A stretch of DNA of 5,258 nt from Bryobacteraceae bacterium. GTDB lineage: Bacteria > Acidobacteriota > Terriglobia > Bryobacterales > Bryobacteraceae. The stretch lies in NCBI GenBank assembly GCA_019686145.1, contig JADGHK010000221.1, positions 1 to 5,258 on the forward strand, given 5' to 3'. Numbering within the stretch: the first letter of the stretch is position 1; the number at the start of each line of letters is the position of its first letter. The notes beneath the pieces are model-generated. The model was not told where the DNA came from, ran no database searches, and saw only the letters and a list, made by a program, of their open reading frames with translations. The position numbers and the translations under genes were made by a program. Positions 1 to 5,258 of this stretch are shown piece after piece.

Positions 1-453
1 CTTTGTAATGAGGGAGATTCTCCGCCCGCGCTCTTTCGAGAGCCGCTCCAGCATCTTCCGAGTTACTCCGTAGCGCCGCTCCGCCGGCTGATAGGGGTCG
101 GTGGCAGTCCCGATGGCAATGCAATCCTTTCTGGGAATTTTGCTTAACTCCTGGCGAAAGCCCTCAGCCGACCACTGCTTGGCGTAGATCTTCTCCTCGA
201 AGTCGCGGCCGTCGTGGAGTTCCATGAACTCGTGCGTGTAGCGGGCGTAGCAGTACTTGCACCCGAACTCGCAGCCGCGGTAGGGGTTGATGGTCCACTC
301 AAACGGCATGCGGGGACTCGAACATCGGGTGATGAATTTCCTTGTAGGAAGCTCAAAGTACTGAACGCGGCGCTTCGCTTCGAGGAGCGGGCTTTCGGCG
401 GCGAGTTTTGCGATGCCGACCAGTCCGGCAGGGGAAGACTTCGAGGGTAACAC
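1..453 (-). CDS. SplB/Rv2578c-like radical SAM protein, N-terminal part
   Basis: This is the first 151 codons of a radical SAM enzyme; the gene continues beyond the left edge. The 4Fe-4S/SAM motif CxxxCxxC is visible at C61, C65 and C68 within NPYRGCEFGCKYCYARYTHE, and is followed by the family block GTATDPYQPAE at residues 115-125. Both blocks are characteristic of the spore-photoproduct-lyase-like / Rv2578c branch. Family members are usually around 300 residues or more, so roughly half is missing. The substrate of this branch is not established, and DNA photoproduct repair should not be assumed. I chose the GTG at 453-451 because GAGG lies 5 bases upstream and the conserved stretch AKLAAESPLLEAKRRVQYF follows; the frame is closed by a TGA further upstream. 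It lies 62 bases downstream of selB on the same strand and may be cotranscribed with it. The family call is firm, the exact start less so. Confidence 0.9.
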   Translation of the reverse strand, partial: MLPSKSSPAGLVGIAKLAAESPLLEAKRRVQYFELPTRKFITRCSSPRMPFEWTINPYRGCEFGCKYCYARYTHEFMELHDGRDFEEKIYAKQWSAEGFRQELSKIPRKDCIAIGTATDPYQPAERRYGVTRKMLERLSKERGRRISLITK

Positions 454-515
454 AGCGGCCTCGACTACCCCAATATTCGCCGTTTCTTCGCCTTCTTGTC
501 AAGCCGCCTGTCACG

Positions 516-2384
516 CTATAGCACCACGCGATTGTCTCCCTCGCGCCGCGTCACTTTCTCCCGGTCGAGGTGCTCCAACAACGGGATCGCGTACTTACGC
601 GAGACTCCGGTCCACTCCTTGAACAGCGCTACGTTGAAGCGCTCTCCCTTATGCTGCCGGAGCATCTTCTTGACGGCTTCGACCGCCGAAGAATGGTAGA
701 CCAGCTCCGGCCCGACCCGGATGAGCTTGCGGTCTTTTAGCAGGATTTGAAGTAAGGAGCGCGCTCTCGCCGCTTCCACTCCGCAGCGTGCAAGTACCTC
801 CGCCGTAGGTGGGACAGCGAGTCCGGCCTCGAGAAAGGCTTTCTCGATCCTCTCGAGCGCCCGGGACTCGTCTTGCTGAAGGGCAAGACGATGGGTGGCA
901 AGGCGGACGATATCCCCTTCAGCAATCATCGTTTTCGATCGCGAGAGCACTTCTTCGAGGAGGAAGGGCGGCGCTCCAGGAAGTTCGCGGCTTCGGAGCT
1001 CTTCGCGCGGCATGCCCGGCAGTAGCGGTTTCTGTTGATGAAAGCCTTTCAAAACCTCTTCCAGCCGCTTTACGAGCGCCTCGTAGCGAGAGCGGCTGAG
1101 CAGCCAGTCTGAAGGCTGGCCTAGCAGGAGCAGCCGGTGATCCGCGGCACTGCTCTCGATTTCCGGTCGCAGCAGCCCGGCTCGCGCAATCAGTTCGGCA
1201 ACTCCCAATCCCCATTCCGTTTCGCCGACCAGAAGGGCAATCCGGTCAGCCGTGGAACCGTCAGCCAGGATGCTGAGCCGCTCAGGAGCTCCCTTCCGGA
1301 CTCGGGCAGGCGGGTGGATGTCGAGCACACGACCTCCGCCGATCGTGATTACGGGAGAGAACATCCGCACGATAAAGCGGTCTCCGGGCAGCAGGAGGAC
1401 GGGCTTCCGAAGCACGAACCGCACGAAGCCGCGGCTGCCGGGAAGGAGCGGCGAGTTGGCATTGAACAAGCGGACCTCCGCTTCAATCTCTGCTGTCCCT
1501 GCATGAAAGTGAACAGGCGCTCGATGTTTGAGCGGCTTCGCCGAAGGCAGCAGCTCAAACTCGCAGTCGATACGCTGTGTGGGTTGGAAGAGTCCGGGTT
1601 TGGTGAGGACCATGCCCCGGGACAAGTCCGTCGAATCAATGCCCGCGAGATTCACCGCGGTGCGCTGGCCCGCGACTGCGCGCTCAACCGGAGTGTTATG
1701 CACCTGCAGCCCACGCACACGAAGCCGTCTCCCTACAGGGTGAACCTCAACCTCCTCTTCAGCCGTTAGCGAGCCGGAGACCAGCGTCCCCGTCACGACA
1801 GTGCCGAAGCCTCGGAGGGAAAAAGACCGATCGATTGGAAGACGGAAGTGCCGGCTCGAATCTTTTGCGCGAACGGATCTGGCGATCTCAATCAGGCGGC
1901 GCCGCAGGTCGTCAAGTCCTGCCCCTGTCACACAGCTCACCGGCACAATGGGAGCATTCTCCAAAAACGAGCCTTTGACGAACTCCTCCGTCTCCAACCG
2001 CACGAGTTCCAGGATGTCCGGTTCAACCAGATCTGCCTTAGTGAGAACAACAATGCCCTTTTGAATTCCGAGGAGGCGGCAAATGTCGAAATGCTCTCGG
2101 GTCTGAGGCTTGATGCTTTCGTCAGCAGCGATGACGAACAGAACAAGGTCGATGCCGGCGATGCCCGCCAGCATGTTCTTCACGAACCGCTCGTGCCCCG
2201 GCACATCCACAAAACCAAGGCGGATTTCGGGAGTGAGATCCAGATGGGCAAATCCGATATCGATGGAGATTCCCCGGCGTTTCTCCTCTTCCAGTCGATC
2301 CGTGTCAATACCTGTTAACACTCGTACTAAGGCCGTCTTGCCATGATCGATGTGGCCTGCGGTACCGGCGATAATGAATGACAT
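516..2384 (-). CDS. selB: Selenocysteine-specific translation elongation factor SelB
   Basis: SelB is a cytoplasmic GTPase that carries selenocysteyl-tRNA(Sec) to the ribosome at UGA codons marked by a SECIS hairpin. The 622-residue product is the usual SelB length. G-domain motifs are intact: G1 GTAGHIDHGKT (7-17), the switch I segment RGISIDIG (37-44), G3 DVPGH (60-64), G4 TKAD (115-118) and a G5-like SCVTG (150-154). EF-Tu-like beta-barrel domains follow, with SLRGFGTVVTGTLVSG near residue 190. The C-terminal ~250 residues are consistent with the winged-helix array that binds SECIS RNA, ending in GVSRKYAIPLLEHLDR typical of the last winged helix. The frame stays open upstream to 2684, but that extension has no family resemblance; ATG 2384-2382 starts directly at the conserved N-terminus and has GGGAAG 7 bases upstream. 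An in-frame ATG at 2399 is the alternative. The start codon overlaps the divergent VWA gene. No selA, selD or selC is in the window. Confidence 0.97.
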   Translation of the reverse strand: MSFIIAGTAGHIDHGKTALVRVLTGIDTDRLEEEKRRGISIDIGFAHLDLTPEIRLGFVDVPGHERFVKNMLAGIAGIDLVLFVIAADESIKPQTREHFDICRLLGIQKGIVVLTKADLVEPDILELVRLETEEFVKGSFLENAPIVPVSCVTGAGLDDLRRRLIEIARSVRAKDSSRHFRLPIDRSFSLRGFGTVVTGTLVSGSLTAEEEVEVHPVGRRLRVRGLQVHNTPVERAVAGQRTAVNLAGIDSTDLSRGMVLTKPGLFQPTQRIDCEFELLPSAKPLKHRAPVHFHAGTAEIEAEVRLFNANSPLLPGSRGFVRFVLRKPVLLLPGDRFIVRMFSPVITIGGGRVLDIHPPARVRKGAPERLSILADGSTADRIALLVGETEWGLGVAELIARAGLLRPEIESSAADHRLLLLGQPSDWLLSRSRYEALVKRLEEVLKGFHQQKPLLPGMPREELRSRELPGAPPFLLEEVLSRSKTMIAEGDIVRLATHRLALQQDESRALERIEKAFLEAGLAVPPTAEVLARCGVEAARARSLLQILLKDRKLIRVGPELVYHSSAVEAVKKMLRQHKGERFNVALFKEWTGVSRKYAIPLLEHLDREKVTRREGDNRVVL

Positions 2385-3369
2385 GGGGACGCTTCCCATC
2401 GTACTACTGGCCCTGTTCGGACTTGCGCAATCTACCAACCAGTCAGCGGCCACGCCTCCTGCGCCTCCCGAAACGCCGGAAACAGAAGTTGTACCCACGT
2501 TCCGCACGGGAGTGGCGCAGATAGCAATCGATGTACAGGTGTTAAATGGCAAGCAGGTTTTGACCGGTCTTACCGCCGCCGACTTTGTTGTGTACGACGA
2601 GGGCGTGCAGCAGCAGTTACTCGCATTCGGTCGCGAATCAGAGCCGATGCGCCTGCTCCTGCTGCTTGACGTAAGCGGTAGCATGCGGAAGCATCTCCAG
2701 CAAATGGCGCAGAGCGCAAAGCAGGCGCTCCGTCATCTTCGATCAGGCGATCGCGTGGGAGTAATGCTGTTCAGCCAGAAGACCAAGATTGGCGAGGATT
2801 TCACGGACGATCTGTCGCTGATCGAACGCCAGATTGAGCTGGCGGATTGGGATGAATCGCTCGGAAGCGGAACCGCGATCAACGCGGCGGTCATGAGCGC
2901 CGCGGACTATATGCGGGATTTTACTGTTCCCGGCGAACCGCCGCGCGGAGAAGAGCGGCGCGCCATACTGATTGTCACCGACAACCTGGGGATGAACTAC
3001 CAGATCCCCGACAGCGCAGTCCTGCGCCGTCTCTTTGGCTTGGATATTGTCTTCAATGCGATCGTCGTGGGCAAAGGCAAGCGGCCGGTCCCGCCGCCTG
3101 ACGGCGTATACACCAATCCGGACTTCACTCCCTCGGACGTGTTCCTTTTTGCGGAAGAGACGGGCGGAGAAGCCGTGAAAGCGGAACGAGCCGGCGAAAC
3201 GTTTCGCGACGTAATGGAACGCATTCGGGCGCGCTACCGCTTAACATACCGCGTTCCGGAAGCTCCCGCCGGATCATTCCGCAGCGTCCGGGTCGATCTG
3301 TCGCCCGCAGCCCGGCAGCGTTTCCCGAACGCAACCGTGCGCCACCGCACGGGATATTACGTCCAATAA
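2374..3369 (+). CDS. Exported VWFA-related Acidobacterial-type VWA domain protein
   Basis: Predicted extracytoplasmic protein of 331 residues with a von Willebrand factor A domain, a fold that usually mediates metal-dependent protein binding. The layout is a hydrophobic signal-like segment (about 6-19), a Pro/Thr/Glu-rich linker (about 27-42), a beta-rich lead-in containing GVAQIAIDVQV and LTAADFVVYDEG (about 43-85), and then the VWA domain. MIDAS residues are complete: DVSGS (D99, S101, S103), a Thr in GSGTAIN (T167) and an Asp in IVTDN (D203). The short C-terminal region ends RHRTGYYVQ. The lead-in plus VWA matches the family called 'VWFA-related Acidobacterial domain'. Its partner is unknown. 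Starts at 2350, 2374 and 2383 are all possible; 2374 is a compromise with only a weak GGCG upstream, while 2383 gives the shortest signal segment. The n-region lacks Lys/Arg, which is atypical. The 5' end overlaps divergent selB. No promoter was recognised upstream, where any promoter would lie inside selB. Confidence 0.92.
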   Translation: MNDMGTLPIVLLALFGLAQSTNQSAATPPAPPETPETEVVPTFRTGVAQIAIDVQVLNGKQVLTGLTAADFVVYDEGVQQQLLAFGRESEPMRLLLLLDVSGSMRKHLQQMAQSAKQALRHLRSGDRVGVMLFSQKTKIGEDFTDDLSLIERQIELADWDESLGSGTAINAAVMSAADYMRDFTVPGEPPRGEERRAILIVTDNLGMNYQIPDSAVLRRLFGLDIVFNAIVVGKGKRPVPPPDGVYTNPDFTPSDVFLFAEETGGEAVKAERAGETFRDVMERIRARYRLTYRVPEAPAGSFRSVRVDLSPAARQRFPNATVRHRTGYYVQ

Positions 3370-3401
3370 TCAAAAACGACCCGACGGTAACCTTCGTTAC
3401 A

Positions 3402-3411
3402 CTGATATCAG
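3402..3411. repeat. Perfect 10-base palindrome upstream of the promoter
   Basis: CTGATATCAG reads the same on both strands and lies 47 bases before the -35 box of the promoter at 3459-3487. It could be a half-turn operator for a dimeric regulator, but a 10-base palindrome is short enough to occur by chance and no second copy was seen in the gap. Confidence 0.3.
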
Positions 3412-3458
3412 CACACCTTAGTAGTTCTACAAGTAACTTACATTGGTCACTTTTCCCC

Positions 3459-3487
3459 TTGACTCAACACCTACTCGATCTTAATAT
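3459..3487 (+). promoter_or_regulatory. Near-consensus sigma-70 promoter
   Basis: A -35 box TTGACT (3459-3464, five of six consensus bases) is separated by exactly 17 bases from a -10 box TAATAT (3482-3487). It sits in an AT-richer gap and points into the gene run starting at 3536. Transcription would begin near 3493-3496, giving a leader of about 40 bases. It is the only well-formed promoter I recognise in the window, and it most likely drives the genes at 3536, 4073 and 5225 together. Activity is inferred from the consensus match alone. Confidence 0.7.
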
Positions 3488-3497
3488 CTCGCCAAGA

Positions 3498-3515
3498 CGA
3501 AGCTCAATCGCTTCG
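3498..3515 (+). other. Hairpin in the 5' leader
   Basis: CGAAGC (3498-3503) and GCTTCG (3510-3515) form a perfect 6-base stem around the 6-base loop TCAATC. It lies within the first few bases of the transcript predicted from the promoter at 3459-3487 and about 20 bases before the start codon at 3536. A 5' stem like this could protect the mRNA or modulate initiation. There is no U-tract after it, so it is not a Rho-independent terminator. Confidence 0.4.
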
Positions 3516-3535
3516 ATAAAGTCTCTACTTAGTGG

Positions 3536-4069
3536 GTGCGAGTCTTGAAGAAGCTACCTTTACTAATCGTGCTGTTGGTGTTTGTGATAGGCTCCTTCGG
3601 TCAGGAGTCACCCATTACTCTCCAGGATAATACACACATTCTCTATGAAGTATTCTTCGAAGCAGTAGTTGCGTGGGACAGGCGAGCGAACACAATATCT
3701 GGACCGGCTGCACATCGAGACGCGATTCGGGACCACATGCGCAAGGTCGCCGGGCTGAATACGGCACAGCACGAGTTTCTTAAGTCTGTTGCCTATTGGC
3801 TAACCCAGGCCCTGAATGAGAATAACCAAAAGGCCAATGCGATTCTGCAAGACAAGTCCGCAACTCGAGTGAACAGGCGCAACAGCTTGGACAAGCTTCG
3901 GTCAGAACGCTACAGCCTCGTGCATGCAGCACTTCAGAAGATGAGAGACCAACTCGGTCCGTTGCAGTTTCAGGAGTTTGACAGGCGTGTTAGGCAGCAT
4001 ATGCTGGAAAGGCTAAAAATCGGTCGTCTAGGCGCAGGGAAGCAAGCCGAGATAGGAGGTAAGGACTAA
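3536..4069 (+). CDS. Small exported alpha-helical protein of unknown function
   Basis: I do not recognise a named family. The 177-residue product has a clear signal peptide: Lys/Arg in the n-region (R2, K5, K6), a hydrophobic core (L7-I18) and a likely cleavage site after SFG at residue 22, leaving Gln as first mature residue. The mature part has no cysteine and appears almost wholly helical, with charged amphipathic stretches. Noticeable blocks are ILYEVFFEAVVAWDRRAN (35-52), VAGLNTAQHEFLKSVAYWLT (71-90) and the C-terminal LGPLQFQEFDRRVRQHM (140-156). From memory this general layout recurs in exported hypothetical proteins of Acidobacteria; I could not check this. The start is GTG at 3536; a TTG at 3545 would also keep the signal peptide, and neither has a strong Shine-Dalgarno. 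It is the first gene behind the promoter at 3459-3487 and ends 3 bases before the next gene. Its composition is more AT-rich than the genes to the left. Confidence 0.85.
   Translation: MRVLKKLPLLIVLLVFVIGSFGQESPITLQDNTHILYEVFFEAVVAWDRRANTISGPAAHRDAIRDHMRKVAGLNTAQHEFLKSVAYWLTQALNENNQKANAILQDKSATRVNRRNSLDKLRSERYSLVHAALQKMRDQLGPLQFQEFDRRVRQHMLERLKIGRLGAGKQAEIGGKD
4054..4065 (+). promoter_or_regulatory. Double Shine-Dalgarno for the 3D-domain gene
   Basis: AGGAGGT (4054-4060) is a near-complete anti-16S match but sits 12 bases from ATG 4073; AAGGA (4061-4065) directly after it has the more usual 7-base spacing. Both lie inside the last codons of the preceding gene, supporting translational coupling of the two. 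Confidence 0.7.
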
Positions 4070-4072
4070 TTT

Positions 4073-5209
4073 ATGCGAAGAGCTTTATTCCTCAGCCTTT
4101 GCTTTCTAACAATATGGGGTAGCAGTCTCGAGTGTAGGGGCCAAGACTATTGGATCTATTACGGCGACGTGGTCGCGTACGCCAACGGCGCAGAGGCGTA
4201 CACATTTGCGGTTGTCCCTTACGGCTGTATTCACAGAAGCGAACTCACTCTAGAAAGAGATGGCCAGCAATTTGAAAGTGGCGGTCCCACCCCGCCGTGC
4301 TATAACTTTGGTTCTCCAGTCCAACTTTGGGTCAGTGATTACGATTGTTTGCCCCCATACGTTTATTACAATGCGTACGGAGAGGTTGAAGGAGAATTAC
4401 CTGATTACGGCTCGTTCTATGACTTCTTTTTTGACAACGCCACCACGCCGGGGCCCTCTGTCATAGTAAATTCCGCAAGCATTCCGAATGACAATGTTTT
4501 GGTAACGCTCAGTCCGTGTGGCGGCTACGGACCCCTCACCGTGACTGTCGAAGGTACTACGACGCACCAAATAGGTTACATCTACGCTTCCGGAGGAAGC
4601 CACAATTTCAACTTCAATATACCAGCGTTACCTAACGGGCAAGAATTCACTACCGTACGGGCGGTTTGGGAGCCGGGATCCTCGCCAGTCAGCGGCACAC
4701 TGTCGTACCACTTCAAAGTCCTCGGTGATTATTTGAACACGCGTTATAACACCCCGACTGAATCCCATTGTTCGGGCAGCTTGGTTGAAATAGGAGCTAC
4801 AACGGGTACGTGCAGCTTCGTTTCTGCTTGCACTTTCTCTAACTATATGGGGAAGGAACAATGGTGGAGCGAAGTATACGAAAATGGCAGCGGTGTTTCG
4901 GAAACGCAGGGTCTTGTCTCGCGTGAGTGGTTTTGTACTGGGCCGCCACGTCGTACTCGCAAAGTACCTTCGCTGTGTCCATACTGTGCGGGTATGAGTC
5001 TCATACCCGGCGCTACGGTGGCCGTGAAGCCAATGCATCCGGATGCGCCCTGTGGGGCTAGGCTTTACGTAGATGGAGTTGGTACCGTAACCGTTGCTGA
5101 CACTGGTGGCGGTCTCGCTTTAGATCAGCTCGATCATTACGCCGGTTTCAGCGGGTGTAATCGAGCGGGCGGAACGATAGGAAGGCGCAAGGTGGTACGG
5201 ATCTACTGA
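4073..5209 (+). CDS. Exported cysteine-rich beta protein with C-terminal 3D-type domain
   Basis: The 378-residue product begins with a signal peptide (RR at 2-3, hydrophobic core 4-16, likely cleavage after CRG at 23 with Gln first in the mature chain). Residues about 25-215 are rich in Tyr, Gly, Thr and Val and look like two beta-sandwich, Ig-like regions; this is an impression from sequence texture. The C-terminal part (about 300-378) resembles the 3D domain named for three conserved Asp: GATVAVKP (313-320), CGARLYVDGVG (327-337), VADTGGG (341-347), LDHYAG (353-358) and the end GRRKVVRIY. Family relatives include MltA C-terminal and YuiC/Rpf2-type wall hydrolases that cleave peptidoglycan glycan strands. 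D343 and D354 are present, but the usual first Asp of a VDP motif is Lys319. There are 14 cysteines including CPYC (302-305), suggesting disulfides outside the cytoplasm. It is 3 bases downstream of the helical exported gene. Enzyme activity is unproven; a binding role is possible. Confidence 0.85.
   Translation: MRRALFLSLCFLTIWGSSLECRGQDYWIYYGDVVAYANGAEAYTFAVVPYGCIHRSELTLERDGQQFESGGPTPPCYNFGSPVQLWVSDYDCLPPYVYYNAYGEVEGELPDYGSFYDFFFDNATTPGPSVIVNSASIPNDNVLVTLSPCGGYGPLTVTVEGTTTHQIGYIYASGGSHNFNFNIPALPNGQEFTTVRAVWEPGSSPVSGTLSYHFKVLGDYLNTRYNTPTESHCSGSLVEIGATTGTCSFVSACTFSNYMGKEQWWSEVYENGSGVSETQGLVSREWFCTGPPRRTRKVPSLCPYCAGMSLIPGATVAVKPMHPDAPCGARLYVDGVGTVTVADTGGGLALDQLDHYAGFSGCNRAGGTIGRRKVVRIY
4989..5009. 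repeat. 21-base near-perfect palindrome inside the 3D-domain gene
   Basis: Arms CGGGTATGAG (4989-4998) and CTCATACCCG (5000-5009) are exact reverse complements around a single central T. It falls within the codons for residues 306-312 of the 3D-domain protein. As RNA it could form a 7-base stem with a 7-base loop; as DNA it has the geometry of a dimeric protein-binding site. No second copy was noticed. Confidence 0.6.
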
Positions 5210-5212
5210 TAC

Positions 5213-5217
5213 AGGAG
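5213..5217 (+). promoter_or_regulatory. Strong Shine-Dalgarno for the third operon gene
   Basis: AGGAG lies 7 bases before ATG 5225 and directly after the stop codon of the 3D-domain gene. It decides the start of the truncated gene at the right edge. Confidence 0.75.
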
Positions 5218-5224
5218 AGATTCT

Positions 5225-5258
5225 ATGAGAGCGTGCACGCTATGGCTTCATCTGGTCC
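5225..5258 (+). CDS. Start of a third gene in the run, truncated by the window edge
   Basis: Eleven codons are visible, reading MRACTLWLHLV. The Arg followed by hydrophobic residues fits the beginning of another signal peptide, but the stretch is too short to be sure. The start lies 15 bases after the previous stop codon and has a well-placed AGGAG, so it very likely belongs to the same operon as the exported proteins at 3536 and 4073. Nothing can be said of its function. Confidence 0.6.
   Translation, partial: MRACTLWLHLV

Noticed and set aside
472..502. Possible separate promoter for the radical SAM gene on the minus strand
   Set aside because: A perfect TTGACA lies at 502-497, but the only -10-like hexamer, AATATT at 477-472, matches four of six and is 19 bases away; too weak to list.
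454..518. In-frame UGA codons upstream of the radical SAM gene as selenocysteine sites
   Set aside because: They precede the conserved start of the protein, are not in a coding context, and no SECIS-like hairpin follows.
144..2318. Other long open frames on either strand across the selB and radical SAM region
   Set aside because: They are shadows of the real genes: Arg/Ser/Pro-rich or low-complexity translations without recognisable domains, typical of overlapping frames in GC-rich DNA.
2385..2684. N-terminal 100-codon extension of the selB reading frame
   Set aside because: It has no resemblance to SelB, precedes the canonical GTPase N-terminus, and lies antisense to the well-supported VWA coding sequence.
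2997..3373. Minus-strand open frames inside the VWA gene, and those opposite 4397-5038
   Set aside because: They overlap fully with well-supported genes and show no domain, signal peptide or ribosome-binding evidence.
3387..3400. GTAAC-CTTC-GTTAC hairpin after the VWA stop as a terminator
   Set aside because: The stem is only 5 bases, AT-containing, and has no T-run after it, so it is not a convincing Rho-independent terminator.
4124..4135. Lipoprotein signal at Cys21 of the 3D-domain protein
   Set aside because: The residues before the Cys read SLE, and Glu at -1 does not fit a lipobox.

Overview
The window looks like a moderately GC-rich bacterial chromosome, most likely from the Acidobacteriota (Bryobacterales/Solibacter-like). 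The strongest clue is the gene at 2374-3369, which matches the 'VWFA-related Acidobacterial domain' type of exported protein. Taxonomy is an inference from family recognition, not from any search.

Left half, minus strand (1-2384): a complete selB, the selenocysteine-specific elongation factor, is followed after 62 bases by the 5' part of an SplB/Rv2578c-like radical SAM gene that runs off the left edge. They read in the same direction with no visible terminator between them. selB implies that the organism decodes UGA as selenocysteine, but no selenoprotein, selA, selD or tRNA-Sec gene is visible here.

Middle, plus strand (2374-3369): a divergently read gene for a secreted or periplasmic von Willebrand factor A protein with a complete MIDAS metal site. 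Its start region physically overlaps the selB start codon, so there is no intergenic space between the two divergent genes and each promoter must lie inside the other gene.

Right half, plus strand (3370-5258): base composition becomes visibly more AT-rich. A 166-base gap contains a near-consensus sigma-70 promoter (TTGACT, 17 bases, TAATAT at 3459-3487) and a leader hairpin. It precedes a tight run of genes with signal peptides: a small helical cysteine-free exported protein (3536-4069), a cysteine-rich beta-rich exported protein ending in a 3D-type domain (4073-5209), and the first codons of a third gene behind a strong Shine-Dalgarno (5225 onward). This run is probably one operon making extracytoplasmic proteins. 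It is the least explained part of the window and the best candidate for an undescribed system, perhaps linked to the cell wall through the 3D domain. No RNA genes, CRISPR arrays, insertion sequences or recombinases were seen.
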